64,000 bases of DNA from UBA6623 sp965217195 (GCA_965217195.1 CBDCHL010000005.1:1240001-1304000), one strand, 5' to 3'. Counted from the stretch's first letter, positions 25,107 through 34,423 are shown. Numbers and translations are program-made. The notes: generated from the letters alone by a model not told the origin.

Positions 25107-26921
25107 ATGCCCCAACCTGCCCCGACATCGCGGCTCGATCGCGCAGAGAACCTGTTTTCGATCGCGATTCTCGGCGCGATGGCGCTCCTGCCAATGATCG
25201 AGGTTTTGGGCCGAGCGATCCTGGGACACGGCATTCCCGGCTCGATTCCGCTGGTGCAGCACCTGACCCTCTGGATCGCGCTGGCGGGTGCGGCGCTGGC
25301 ATCGCGCTCTGACCGCCACCTGGCGCTTTCGACGCAGAGTTTTCTTCCAAAGCGTTTCCAGGGTTCGGTGCGGTTGTTTACTTCTACGTTGGCCTTCGGC
25401 ATCGTATCGTGCTTGGTCGCGGCGAGCGTGGACTTGGTGCTTATCGAACGACGCGCGGGAGATATCGTCGCTTGGGGCATTCCGCGGTGGGTCTTCCTTC
25501 TGGCACTACCGGCCGGCTTCGGGGTGGTGACGGTCCGAACTCTGCTTCACGCCGCTGACTCGACGAAAGGTCGACTGATCGCTCTCAGCGGGCTCGCTAT
25601 CCCGCTTGTGTTCGGCTTGTGGGAGCCGCTTCTCGACATCGATTTAGTGTTGCCGCTGAGCCTGCTGATCCTCGTCGCAACGGTTCTGGGGATGCCGATT
25701 TTCACCGCTATCGCGGGGGCGGCGCTGTTGTTGTTCTTCTACGACTTCACGCCGGCGAACGCGGTGCCGGGAGAAACCTATCGTCTCAGCTCGTCTGCGA
25801 TGCTGCCGGCAATTCCGTTGTTTGCTCTAGGAGGCTACATTCTCGCCGAGGGCGGATCGAGCAGGCGTTTGATGCGCCTGTTTTCAGCGTTCGTCGGCTG
25901 GATGCCTGGCGGTCTGGCGATCGTAGTAACTTGCGTGCTGGCCTTTTTCACGCCGCTGACGGGCGCGTCAGGAATCACGATTCTCTCGATGGGCGGGCTG
26001 CTGTTGCCGGTGCTGACCGAGTCGCGTTACCCGGAGAAGACATCGGTCGGCCTCGTGACGGTCTCGGGATCAATCGGCTTGCTCTTTTTCCCCAGCCTGC
26101 CGGTGATTCTCTACGGGTATTACGCAAACCAACCGATCGATCAACTTTTTGTCGCCGGCTTGATCCCGGGGATCTTGTTAGTCGTGGTGGTAGCCGCTTG
26201 GGCAGCGCAGCGCGGCTGGGCACAAGGGGCCAAGCGAACCCCCTTCGATATCGGCGAAGCCCGCGTGGCGCTTTGGGAGGCCAAGTGGGAACTGCTGCTG
26301 CCCGTTGTCATTCTAGGCGGCCTTGTCAGCGGACTGACGACGCTGGTGGAGGCGTCGGCGCTGACCGTCCTGTATGCGCTTGCAACGCAGTGCATCGCCC
26401 ATCGCGACCTAAGCGTCAGGAAGGACCTGCCGGGCGTATTCGCTGAATGCGCGACGCTGGTCGGCGGTTTCATGATCATCCTCAGCGTGGCGCTCGGTTT
26501 CACGCAATATTTGATCCTCGCCGAGATTCCGACCCTGGCCCTCGATTGGGTGCAAGCCCACATCGAGTCACCCATCGTTTTCCTGCTGGCGCTCAACGTC
26601 CTGCTGATTATCGTCGGAGCCTTGATGGACATTTACTCCGCGATCGTTGTGATTGTGCCTCTGATCTATCCGATGGCGGCATCCTACGGTATTGATCCGA
26701 TCCACCTCGGCATCATTTTTCTGGCCAACATGGAACTAGGGTATCTGATGCCCCCGATGGGCGAGAATCTTTTCCTATCGTCATTTCGTTTCGGCAAACC
26801 GCTCACCGAGGTCTATCGTTCGACGTTCCCGTACATGGTCATCCTGTTGGCCGCGGTTTTGCTGATAACGTATGTACCCGTCCTGTCGTTGGGGTTAGTG
26901 GAATGGGCCGGGTTGAGGTGA
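25107..26921 (+). CDS. TRAP transporter permease, small (DctQ) and large (DctM) subunits fused
   Basis: A 604-residue membrane protein. Residues 1-155 form four helices with the DctQ feature IPLVQHLTLWIALAGAALAS and a later RTLL; from about 170 the DctM type begins (LGMPIFTAIAGAALLLFF, AMLPAIPLFALGGYILAEGG, LTGASGITI, and PPMGENLF near the end). Fused QM permeases are a known architecture. A DctP-type periplasmic binding protein is needed for uptake of organic acids with Na+, but none is encoded next to it, so its ligand cannot be inferred. Confidence 0.9.
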   Translation: MPQPAPTSRLDRAENLFSIAILGAMALLPMIEVLGRAILGHGIPGSIPLVQHLTLWIALAGAALASRSDRHLALSTQSFLPKRFQGSVRLFTSTLAFGIVSCLVAASVDLVLIERRAGDIVAWGIPRWVFLLALPAGFGVVTVRTLLHAADSTKGRLIALSGLAIPLVFGLWEPLLDIDLVLPLSLLILVATVLGMPIFTAIAGAALLLFFYDFTPANAVPGETYRLSSSAMLPAIPLFALGGYILAEGGSSRRLMRLFSAFVGWMPGGLAIVVTCVLAFFTPLTGASGITILSMGGLLLPVLTESRYPEKTSVGLVTVSGSIGLLFFPSLPVILYGYYANQPIDQLFVAGLIPGILLVVVVAAWAAQRGWAQGAKRTPFDIGEARVALWEAKWELLLPVVILGGLVSGLTTLVEASALTVLYALATQCIAHRDLSVRKDLPGVFAECATLVGGFMIILSVALGFTQYLILAEIPTLALDWVQAHIESPIVFLLALNVLLIIVGALMDIYSAIVVIVPLIYPMAASYGIDPIHLGIIFLANMELGYLMPPMGENLFLSSFRFGKPLTEVYRSTFPYMVILLAAVLLITYVPVLSLGLVEWAGLR

Positions 26922-27044
26922 CGTTTCGTGAACAGTGAGCCGTAGACCGTGAACCGAAGGCGCTGAAGCGTCGGCCCGGGCCGTCTTCGCTCATCGGATT
27001 AGTGACGCCGCCGAGCCTGCACAGTTATGCCGTAGGCTCAAGAA

Positions 27045-27329
27045 ATGCCGAAAGCTGTTTGGGAAGGTACCGTCATCGCGGCGAGCGACAACTGTGTTCA
27101 GGTGGAGGGCAACCACTATTTCCCGCCCGACTCACTCCGCCAGGAGTATTTTCATCCCAGCAACGAGACCAGCCGATGTGGGTGGAAGGGGACGGCTGGT
27201 TACTACGACGTCGAGGTCAACGGTAAACGCAACCCCGGCGCGGCTTGGTACTACCCGGACCCCAAGCAAGCCGCACTTCAAATCAAGGATCGAGTCGCCT
27301 TTTGGCGCGGCGTCCAAGTAGAGGACTGA
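27045..27329 (+). CDS. DUF427 domain protein
   Basis: A 94-residue soluble protein with all family landmarks: PKAVWEGTVIAASD, VEGNHYFPPDSL, CGWKGTAGYYDVEVNG, NPGAAWYYPDPK and IKDRVAFWRGVQVE. The family is widespread and small, with a beta-barrel-like fold and no established reaction. Complete length, single gene unit; opposite orientation to accA downstream. Confidence 0.9.
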   Translation: MPKAVWEGTVIAASDNCVQVEGNHYFPPDSLRQEYFHPSNETSRCGWKGTAGYYDVEVNGKRNPGAAWYYPDPKQAALQIKDRVAFWRGVQVED

Positions 27330-27385
27330 GCACCCCGCGGTCGTATCACATACCGCTCGACAACTCTCGTGGCTCGGTTTGAGGT

Positions 27386-28225
27386 TTAGCCGACTTCCTC
27401 GAAGAAGTTTCCCATCTTGCGAAACTTTTCGATGCGGTCTGCGACGAGCTGCTCCCCGCTGAGGGGAGAAAGCTCTGCGAGCTCGGCAGCCAAGGCTTCG
27501 GAGAGCATTTGCGCCGCGCTGTCAAAATCGGTGTGAGCGCCGGTGCCGGGTTCATCGACAATCCGGTCGACCAGGCCCAACCCCAACAAGTCCGGGGCCG
27601 TGAGCTTCAAGGCGCCGGCGGCTTGCTCGGCTTGGCCTGCATCGCGCCAAACGATCGCCGCACAGCTTTCCGGTGAAATTACGCTGTAGACGGCGTTCTC
27701 GAGAATCAACACTCGATTGCCGACACCCAAGGCCAGCGCTCCGCCGCTGCCGCCCTCGCCAATGCAGGTCACAATCAACGGCACGGGCAACTGGGCCATC
27801 GATCGAAGATTGCGGGCGATGGCCTCTGCCTGGCCGCGCTCTTCGGCGTCAATGCCGGGGTAGGCGCCCGGCGTGTCCAAGAAAGTAAAGATCGGGCGGT
27901 CGAATTTCGCGGCGATCTGCATCACGCGAAGTGCCTTGCGGTACCCCTCGGGTTTGGCCATGCCGAAATTGCGGTGAAGCTTCTGTTTGGTGTCGCGACC
28001 CTTCTGCTGGCCGATCACGATGACCGGCCTGTCCTGAAAGAGCGCGTAGCCGGCGACAATGGCCGGATCGTCACCGAACAGCCGGTCGCCATGCACCTCC
28101 TGGAACCCGGTGAAGATTCGGTTGATGTAGTCCAGCGTGTGGGGGCGCTCCGGGTGCCGAGCGAGTTGGACGCGCTCCCAGGCTGAATGCTCGCTGCCGG
28201 CGGCTTCACTGGAACTGGATGGCAT
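27386..28225 (-). CDS. accA: Acetyl-CoA carboxylase carboxyltransferase subunit alpha
   Basis: A 279-residue crotonase-fold protein with the accA landmarks: ARHPERPHTLDYI, FQEVHGDRLFGDDPAIVAG, IGQQKGRDTKQK, NFGMAKPEGYRKALR, TFLDTPGAYPGIDAEERGQ, CIGEGGSGGALALG and ENAVYSVISPE. It transfers carboxyl from carboxybiotin to acetyl-CoA, first step of fatty acid synthesis, with AccD (not in window). It is shorter than the E. coli protein (319 residues) because the N-terminal helical region is mostly missing, as in some other phyla. Confidence 0.93.
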   Translation of the reverse strand: MPSSSSEAAGSEHSAWERVQLARHPERPHTLDYINRIFTGFQEVHGDRLFGDDPAIVAGYALFQDRPVIVIGQQKGRDTKQKLHRNFGMAKPEGYRKALRVMQIAAKFDRPIFTFLDTPGAYPGIDAEERGQAEAIARNLRSMAQLPVPLIVTCIGEGGSGGALALGVGNRVLILENAVYSVISPESCAAIVWRDAGQAEQAAGALKLTAPDLLGLGLVDRIVDEPGTGAHTDFDSAAQMLSEALAAELAELSPLSGEQLVADRIEKFRKMGNFFEEVG

Positions 28226-28441
28226 TTAGGAAGCTTTCGAGAGGTAGTTGCGGTCTGAGAACAACTCGCCGCGGGATCGATGCGACTTGCCGCGTCGCAA
28301 CGAATAATTATCGCAGTTCGCCGACGCAGTTAGTGGTAGCTGTAGCAAGGCGACGGATAGCTGGGGAAGAGCCCTCATGACCGCGGCTTGCGGTACGCAT
28401 CAGTGACGGGCTTCCGCTATTGATCTGATATGATTCGCGGC

Positions 28442-28808
28442 ATGCTGGGTGGCGAAGAGCAAGTAATCCAACAAAGACAAGGCCGTCATTTACCCTCGTG
28501 GGAAGTCAGCGACCTGCCCGCGCCCTGCCCGCGCCCCCTCCTTTCGGCCTCAAGAACTGGACGGCCATAATCGGCCCCGGGCTGGTGCTCACGGGGGCCA
28601 AGATTTCCGCTGCCTGGGACACGGCGGCGTCGATTTCGAGGAGATCATCCGAACGTTGAACCACATCGGGTACGCGGGTCCGCTGTCGATCGAATGGGAA
28701 GACAGCGGCATGGAGCGCGAGCGCGGTGCGACGGAAGCTTGCGAGTTTACGAAACGCGTCGATTTCGCGCCGTCGAATCTGGCGTTTGACGCGGCGTTCG
28801 GGGAGTGA
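28442..28808 (+). pseudogene. Deletion fusion: Nramp-family transporter 5' end joined to sugar isomerase/epimerase 3' end
   Basis: From the ATG at 28442 the frame gives HLPSWEVSDLPAP, then a 10-bp tandem duplication (CCTGCCCGCG twice, 28516-28536) shifts the frame; in the new frame it continues PPFGLKNWTAIIGPGLVLTG, the start of Nramp/NRAMP-like metal transporters. At about 28603 this breaks off into RCLGHGGVDFEEIIRTLNHI, GYAGPLSIEWEDSGMERE and FDAAFGE with TGA 28808, the C-terminus of a xylose-isomerase-type TIM-barrel epimerase. Two genes lost their middle in one deletion. Confidence 0.72.
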
Positions 28809-28851
28809 GGGCCGGTTGGGGTCGTGGGTCGCGGAACTGTTATGAGCAAGT

Positions 28852-29952
28852 TATTGAATCTCGCATAATATAGAGTTAATCGAGACAAAGAGAAGACTGC
28901 TTCCAGAAGGCCGTAATCAAGCGGGGTTTGCGGCGCATGCGGCGGAGGGATTTGCGAGCGCGCTCGTCCAGCTCCCAGTAGTCCTTCGGGCAAACGTTGG
29001 GCAACTCGTGCTGCTTCCAGTACGCCCAAATGTATTCCACCGGATTCAGCTCCGGCGCATAGGACGGCAAGAATTCCGTGGCGATGTGGCCTTCGGAGAG
29101 TTCGATGAACTCTCGTACCAGGCGGCTGCGGTGTGCCGGCAAGCGGTCCCAGACGATCAGCAGCGGCCGGTCGATGTGGCGGACCAAAGCCTTCAGGAAG
29201 TCGATGACCTCCAGCTCGCCGATCGCACCGCGATAGAGCCGGAAGTAAAAGTTGCGCAACGTCAGCCCGGCCGACACCGAAAGCTTCTGCCAGTTGAAGT
29301 TGAATTGCAGCAGCGGTGTCTCGCCGCGCGGCGCCCAGGTGCGACAGCGATGCGGCTTCTGACTCAGTCCGCTTTCGTCGATGAAGACGATCGTGCGGCC
29401 TTGTTTTTGGGCTTTTTTTTAGTGGCCGGCCAGGTCTTGCGCTGCCAGTAGCGGATGGCCTCTTCGTTGCGTTCACGGGCTTGGCCGACCGGCCGTTGGG
29501 GGCTCCAGTTGAGCGCCCACAGGATCTTCCAGACATGGCCATCGTGATAGCGCACGCCGAACTCGTCTCCGATCAGACGAGCCACCCGCGGACAAGTCCA
29601 CAGTGGCGTCGGGAAGCCGTGCGCCTCGGGCCCTTCGAGCAGCAGCGTCTCGAGGCGTTCGAGCTGCGTGGCGTCCAACAGCGGCTTGCGACCGGCACGC
29701 CCGGCCTTGCGGAGTCCGGCCGCACCCCGCTCGCCATGCTCGCTGACCCAACGGCTCACGCTTTGCTGCGCCGCCTTCACCCGCCGTGCTGCCTCGGATT
29801 GACTCAAACCTTCGTCAACGACCAGCCGCACGGCCTCCAACCGTCTCCTCTCGAGAGCATCAAAATCGCGTCTTACGCCTCTTGGGTTCCCCATGTCTGT
29901 TAGGACGAGCAGAACCCTCAAAAGGTTACTCTATATTATGCGGGAGTCAATA
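28852..29952 (-). mobile_element. IS630-family insertion sequence
   Basis: Terminal inverted repeats 28852-28878 (TATTGAATCTCGCATAATAT then AGAGTTA) and 29926-29952 match at about 24 of 27 bases, both ending in TA, the target that IS630-type elements duplicate. The element is 1.1 kb, the family size, with one transposase gene on the minus strand. Removing it and one TA joins ATGAGCAAGT-TA-GGTCTTATC, recreating the start of the DUF5989 gene. Confidence 0.9.
28876..29894 (-). CDS. IS630-type transposase in two frames (probable programmed frameshift)
   Basis: The first frame (ATG 29894 to 29364) has helix-turn-helix DNA-binding parts (EGLSQSEAARRVKAAQQSVS; VARLIGDEFGVRYHDGHVWK). At a run of eight A (29413-29420 on this strand) the frame changes, and the second frame gives TIVFIDESGLSQ, LLIVWDRLPAHRS and LPSYAPELNPVEYIW: the Asp, Asp and Glu of the DDE triad. 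Slippage on an A-run between the two frames is characteristic of this family, so this is likely a functional transposase and not a broken one. An in-frame GTG at 29277 could start the second part alone. Confidence 0.88.
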
Positions 29953-30099
29953 GGTCTTATCGCCGAGTTCGTTCTCTTTCTCAAGGAGAACAAGAAGCTT
30001 TGGTTGCTGCCGATCGTGATTACCCTTCTGATGCTGGGGGCGTTGCTGGTCTTTGCGCAGAGTTCGGCGTTAGCGCCTTTTATCTATACGGTGTTTTGA
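29938..30099 (+). CDS. DUF5989 small membrane protein, start codon supplied by IS end
   Basis: A 53-residue protein, LIAEFVLFLKENKKLWLLP then one hydrophobic helix and the typical ending SSALAPFIYTVF. Family members usually begin M-S-K-L-G-L; that original start (ATG 28842) is now separated by the IS630 element, which cut the TTA Leu codon. The ATG at 29938, inside the terminal repeat, reads M-R-E-S-I-G-L in the correct frame, and the repeat also contains TATATTAT, a possible -10 box. DUF5989 proteins normally sit beside SxtJ-like and carbamoyltransferase genes; none are here. Confidence 0.75.
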   Translation: MRESIGLIAEFVLFLKENKKLWLLPIVITLLMLGALLVFAQSSALAPFIYTVF

Positions 30100-30162
30100 T
30101 CGGCCTTTACGCGCGCAGGGCGTACCACCTGTCGTCGGCGTCAACGTTCTCGCGAATAGGAA

Positions 30163-30211
30163 GACACGAACCGATGAATCGGTTCGCGGCAAGCGTGGAC
30201 GCTCACGCCAC
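30163..30211 (+). repeat. Palindromic repeat 3' of receptor gene (family member 1)
   Basis: GACACGAACCGATGAATCGG-TTCGCGGCAAGCGTGGACGC-TCACGCCAC. The centre CCGATGAATCGG is self-complementary. It ends 6 bp from the stop codon of the receptor gene at 30217. Related copies: 34504-34550, about 36981-37031 (inverted), 37940-37989 (inverted), 38025-38075. Confidence 0.65.
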
Positions 30212-30216
30212 TACGG

Positions 30217-32427
30217 TCAGCGGAAGTTGTCCACGAGCATCAGATCGGCGCCCGCGGCGTCTTGTCGCCCGAACAAGATGGTTTGCTCATCGGGCGAGAC
30301 CGCGAAGCCATAAAAAGGTTCTATTTCATGGGGTAGGGCGGCTAAGGTTCGTACTTCATCGGTCGCCAAATCCAAATACCGGAAAGTGAACCCATCAGGA
30401 GATTCCGCGCCCGGCTCCGAGCGGTCTTCCTTGGGACCCTCCATGAAGTAGACCCCGACGTTGGTCACCGAAAAGTTGCGGGCAAACACGCGCCGCAGCA
30501 TCAACTTCTCCTCGGCGCCCCCGATCGGCATGCGCCAAAGCTCGGAATGGTGGAGGCTGGGCGATGTCTCATCTTTCAAGTAATAAAGGTATTTCCCGTC
30601 CGGCGATGCCATCGCCAGCGTCCCGCCGTTACGGGTGACTTGGTCGGGGACTCCTCCTGCGGCCGAGACACGCCATATGTTCCATGAGCCGGAGCGGTCC
30701 GAAGCAAAGTAGACCCACTCCCCGTCGGCGGACCATGCGGGCATGACATCGGTGATGAGGGGATCTTGGGTCAGGTGTAGCGGCTCGCCGCCCGCGGCGC
30801 GGATGGCCAGGATATCGGCTCGGCCGGGTCCGCCCCACGAATCGAACGCGATCCTTCGGCCCTCCGGCGACCAGCGTGCCGAGCCGGCTGTCGCGGTTTC
30901 CCAATCGATTAAGAGCTTTGCTTTGGAGCCATCCGCGTTGCTGATCCAAAGGTCCAAGTTGTCCGAAGCGCGCTCGGAGTTAAAAACGATTTGTCTGCCG
31001 TCCGGTGAGTAGTGGGGGCTGCCTTCAGACCGGGTAGTCGATGCGAAAGGGACGGTCTTCCACGACCCGTCTTCCGTGTTGCGCTGCAGGAGGGCCATGT
31101 CCTGGTCCCTATTGTGTTGGGTGAAAACGAGCCGATTGCCGTTCGCCGAGATGTCGGGACCCGTTGCCCCCGTTGCCGGCACGGGTACCCGCCTAAGCGG
31201 TTCGCTCGGAGACCATCGGAACAAGCTGCGCCCGCTCACAGCGGCCGGCCCCATCGCAAGGATGAGGTCCCGACCCTCGCGCAGCCACGTCAGATTCCAA
31301 ACTAAGCCGTCCATCTCCTGTCGAACGGCACGTTGTATTGGGGTGAGATCGTCTTGAAGATCAATTGTGTACAACTCCGGGCGTTCAACCCACCGGAGAA
31401 AGGCCATCGAGCGGCCGTCCGGCGAAACCGCCGGTTCCGTGTCACTCCCCGGGGTCGAGGGGGGGCGGCTGATCTGCCGTTTCCCCGTTCCGTCGATCGA
31501 GAAAGCGATTAGCCCCGACGGTTCCCCGGCTGTCTTCCGCGCCGTACCGATCAATTCCTTGCCGCTCGGCAACCAAGCGACCTTTGGGTAAGACGTTTCC
31601 GCCACCTTGTTCGCCGGTCCGCCGATCGCGGGAATCACGAAGATCTCGCAATCAATCGGGTGATGACCAAAAAGCAACGGCAACGACGGATCGCCGGACG
31701 TTCGTGCAAACGCGATAAAACGTCCGTCGGGAGACCAAGCGGGCGATGTGTCATACCCCGGGTGTGTTGTGAGGCGCTCCGGCGGCGTCTGGGAATCGAT
31801 TTGCCGGACGTAAATATCGAAGTTGTCCCGGCTTTTCCCGTTCCAACTGAAGGCCACTCGTCCACCGTCGGGAGAGAGGCTCGGGGTCCACTCGGTACCG
31901 GGGTAGCTGGTAAGCGGTATGACGCGTAGCGGGGCGGCCGGTGTCGGCTCGTCCGATGCGAACCACTCCAGCTTCACGCCCAGCGCCAAAACGGCGGCGA
32001 TCGCCATGGCGGCCGCCGCGACCAGCCGTAAGGGGTGATTCGGTTTCGATGTCGGCGACCCGGCGCCGCGTGCATCGGCGGCGATTGGCGGCGGTGGAGA
32101 ATGGCCGGCGACGGGGGCGATGAAGCGGTAGCCGCGCTTTGGAAGCGTTTCGACGAATCGCGGGTTGTCGGCGGAGTCGCCGAGGGCTTGCCGAATCTTG
32201 CGGACGGCGGTGTTCAAGCCGTCATCGAACTCGACGAAGGTGTCGCCCGGCCAGAGGCGTTCGCGCAGTTCCTCGCGCGTGACGACTTCGCCCGGCCGCT
32301 CGACAAGCGCCCGCAGCACCTGGAACGGCTGCTCTTGCAGCCTGACGCGAGCGTCGGCCTTGCGCAGCTCGCCCGATGCCCGGTCAAGCTCGAAGGAACC
32401 AAAACGAACTAAGTCGGAATTCCCCAC
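30217..32427 (-). CDS. ToxR-like transmembrane regulator: winged helix, one TM segment, PD40 beta-propeller (paralogue 1)
   Basis: Residues 1-100 form an OmpR/PhoB-type winged helix (FGSFELDRASGELRK, VVTREELRERLWPGD, recognition helix LNTAVRKIRQALGD, end LPKRGYRFIAPV). A hydrophobic helix around residues 140-160 would cross the membrane, and about 560 periplasmic residues carry repeated WSPDG/SPDGR blades of a TolB-like propeller, ending MLVDNFR. Such one-component receptors sense outside and bind DNA inside. I prefer the GTG at 32427 (GGAGAAGG just upstream); a TTG at 32439 is possible. Signal and target genes unknown. Confidence 0.85.
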   Translation of the reverse strand: MGNSDLVRFGSFELDRASGELRKADARVRLQEQPFQVLRALVERPGEVVTREELRERLWPGDTFVEFDDGLNTAVRKIRQALGDSADNPRFVETLPKRGYRFIAPVAGHSPPPPIAADARGAGSPTSKPNHPLRLVAAAAMAIAAVLALGVKLEWFASDEPTPAAPLRVIPLTSYPGTEWTPSLSPDGGRVAFSWNGKSRDNFDIYVRQIDSQTPPERLTTHPGYDTSPAWSPDGRFIAFARTSGDPSLPLLFGHHPIDCEIFVIPAIGGPANKVAETSYPKVAWLPSGKELIGTARKTAGEPSGLIAFSIDGTGKRQISRPPSTPGSDTEPAVSPDGRSMAFLRWVERPELYTIDLQDDLTPIQRAVRQEMDGLVWNLTWLREGRDLILAMGPAAVSGRSLFRWSPSEPLRRVPVPATGATGPDISANGNRLVFTQHNRDQDMALLQRNTEDGSWKTVPFASTTRSEGSPHYSPDGRQIVFNSERASDNLDLWISNADGSKAKLLIDWETATAGSARWSPEGRRIAFDSWGGPGRADILAIRAAGGEPLHLTQDPLITDVMPAWSADGEWVYFASDRSGSWNIWRVSAAGGVPDQVTRNGGTLAMASPDGKYLYYLKDETSPSLHHSELWRMPIGGAEEKLMLRRVFARNFSVTNVGVYFMEGPKEDRSEPGAESPDGFTFRYLDLATDEVRTLAALPHEIEPFYGFAVSPDEQTILFGRQDAAGADLMLVDNFR

Positions 32428-32447
32428 CCCTTCTCCCAAATCGTCGC

Positions 32448-32459
32448 CTCAGTTTAGAA
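32448..32459 (-). promoter_or_regulatory. Conserved TAAACT promoter-like element, copy 1
   Basis: Minus strand TTCTAAACTGAG, 21 bp upstream of the GTG at 32427. All four full-length receptors have TAAACTtgg at 21-24 bp before the proposed start, followed by TTTGG-GAGAA as ribosome-binding region. TAAACT fits a -10 box giving a very short leader; it could also be an operator. Confidence 0.45.
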
Positions 32460-32516
32460 CGCCGGGCTGATTCGCGCCGAAAGTATCCGGGCCACTCTCG
32501 AAAATATTTAGCAGTC

Positions 32517-34400
32517 TCAGAACGCCCGGGCCAGATCCATCTTTTCGAGGAGGGCCTGGAACCTGGGCTGGGAACGTAGGCGTTCAAACTTGGGGTCTAC
32601 CTTGAGATTCACCATGAGAAGGTCCCGCACCGACTCCCCGGCCTCCAGCCAATTGAGGGCTTTCCCGTTGTCATTCATGCCCGCGTACACCCACGCGATG
32701 ATGTAGGGCGGAACATATCTCTTCAGGCTGAGCTGCTCGAGTTCCCGGGCCGCCGCGGTTGCGCTGTTCCTGTCTCCCGTGAGTCCGTGTACCCATCCGG
32801 TCGCCGCTAGGGGCCTTAAGTTCAGTCCGGATCGGCCTTTGACCTTGTCCAGGTGGTCGAGCGCCTCAGCGTGCATTCCCTTCAACGCGTAATTCTCCCC
32901 CAACGCCGCTCGGGCAAGCCAGAGGTCGGGCGCCTGTTGCAGGATAGCGCCGTAGCGCCCGATTGCCTGATCATGATTGCCGGCCAGCTCGTGGTGATAA
33001 GCCACAAAAAACTTGACACGCAACCAATGAGGAGCCAGTCTTTGGGCCTCCCTGATCTCGCGGAAACCCTCTTCACGCCGGCCGGTGATCGCAAACAGAA
33101 ATGCGTAGCTTATCCGGGCCATGGCGGAACTCGGGTTTAACCGGATGGCCTCTCTGTAGGCTGCTTCCGCGCCCTCCCAATCCCAGTCATAGTTCAGCTT
33201 GATGTCGCCCACACACCGATGCGCATCGGGAAGCGCGCCGTCCAACTCTAAAGCTCTTTCGACCGAGGCTTTGGCCTTCGGTATGAGTTCTTCCGGTGAT
33301 TTCTCGGTGAATCCGAGCGCCAGAGACGCATAGGCGTGGCCCAGCCAGGCGTGGGCCAAGGCAAATTCGGGTTCTTCTTTGATAGCGGCCTCGAAATACT
33401 TGACGCGTTCAATATGCGGAGCCTCACGGCCTCGCAGATACGCCTCAAAAGCGGCCGCGCTGACCGTTCCGGTTCTCGTAAGCTGTGCCTCTTCCGCACC
33501 TGTCAGCTTGACCCTGATACCGTCGGCGACGGCCCGCGCGACTTCTCGCTGCAAATTGAGGACATCGGATAGTTCGCGCTCGTAACTCCGGGACCACAAC
33601 TGGCGATCCTCCGGGGCATCGATCAGCTGAACCGTAATGCGGACCTTCCCCCCGGCCCGCAGAACCGATCCGTCCACCACATGCGTCACGCCCAGCTCGC
33701 GCGCAACTTCGGGCGCCGACTGGCGGGCGTCCCTGTATTTCATCACCGAGGTTCTTGAAATCACGCGTAGGGCACTGATGCCACCCAGATCACTGATCAA
33801 GGCATCGGTCATTCCGTCGCTGAAGTACGCTTGGTCGTCGGCGGGAGAAAGATCGTCGAGCGGCAGGACGGCTACTGATATTTCGCGGTCCGCGGTCTTC
33901 GGGTCGGAGGGCGACTCGAAATCACCGAGCCGCCAAACCGCCGCGCCGACAATAACAATCACTATCGCCATCGCACCAACGCGGGTCAATCCACGCCAGG
34001 TTGCGCCGGGTTTCGATGTTCCGGTGGCGGCGGCTTGGGACGTGGTCTCCGGATGCTTCACACGCCCCAGTTGTTCGGTCTGAACCGGCGCGATGAAGCG
34101 GTAACCGCGCCTCGGTAGCGTTTCGACGAAATGCGGATTGTCGGCCGCGTCGCCGAGGGCTTGGCGAATCTTGCGAACGGCGGTGTTCAGGCCGTCGTCG
34201 AACTCTACGAACGTATCGCCCGGCCAGAGGTGTTCTTGCAGCTCCTCGCGCGTGACGACCTCGCCGGGGCGCTGGACCAGGGCGCGGAGGACTTGGAACG
34301 GCTGCTCCTGCAACTTGACGCGAGCGCCGTTCTTGCGCAACTCGCCCGAGGCCGGGTTGAGTTCGAACGAGCCGAAGCGAATTAAGCCGGAATCTCCCAC
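32517..34400 (-). CDS. Winged-helix transmembrane regulator with TolB-N/FlgO-like domain and TPR repeats (paralogue 2)
   Basis: Same winged helix as its neighbours (VVTREELQEHLWPGD, LNTAVRKIRQALGD, LPRRGYRFIAPVQ) and a membrane helix near residues 150-170, but the sensor half is different: VAVLPLDDLSPADDQAYFSD starts a FlgO/TolB-N-like domain with THVVDGSVLRAGGKVRITVQ, then at least seven TPR-like repeats (ALAHAWLGHAYASLALGF, AMARISYAFLFAITGRREEG, LARAALGENYALKGMHAEAL). This architecture is common in CadC/adenylate-cyclase-like regulators. I take the GTG at 34400, preceded by GGGAGA; the frame is open to 34535. Confidence 0.85.
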   Translation of the reverse strand: MGDSGLIRFGSFELNPASGELRKNGARVKLQEQPFQVLRALVQRPGEVVTREELQEHLWPGDTFVEFDDGLNTAVRKIRQALGDAADNPHFVETLPRRGYRFIAPVQTEQLGRVKHPETTSQAAATGTSKPGATWRGLTRVGAMAIVIVIVGAAVWRLGDFESPSDPKTADREISVAVLPLDDLSPADDQAYFSDGMTDALISDLGGISALRVISRTSVMKYRDARQSAPEVARELGVTHVVDGSVLRAGGKVRITVQLIDAPEDRQLWSRSYERELSDVLNLQREVARAVADGIRVKLTGAEEAQLTRTGTVSAAAFEAYLRGREAPHIERVKYFEAAIKEEPEFALAHAWLGHAYASLALGFTEKSPEELIPKAKASVERALELDGALPDAHRCVGDIKLNYDWDWEGAEAAYREAIRLNPSSAMARISYAFLFAITGRREEGFREIREAQRLAPHWLRVKFFVAYHHELAGNHDQAIGRYGAILQQAPDLWLARAALGENYALKGMHAEALDHLDKVKGRSGLNLRPLAATGWVHGLTGDRNSATAAARELEQLSLKRYVPPYIIAWVYAGMNDNGKALNWLEAGESVRDLLMVNLKVDPKFERLRSQPRFQALLEKMDLARAF

Positions 34401-34423
34401 CGTTTCTCCCAAAGACGGCTGGT

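Noticed and set aside
28589..29542. 317-residue minus-strand ORF across the IS element
   Set aside because: It is a third, wrong frame of the transposase and has no DDE residues.
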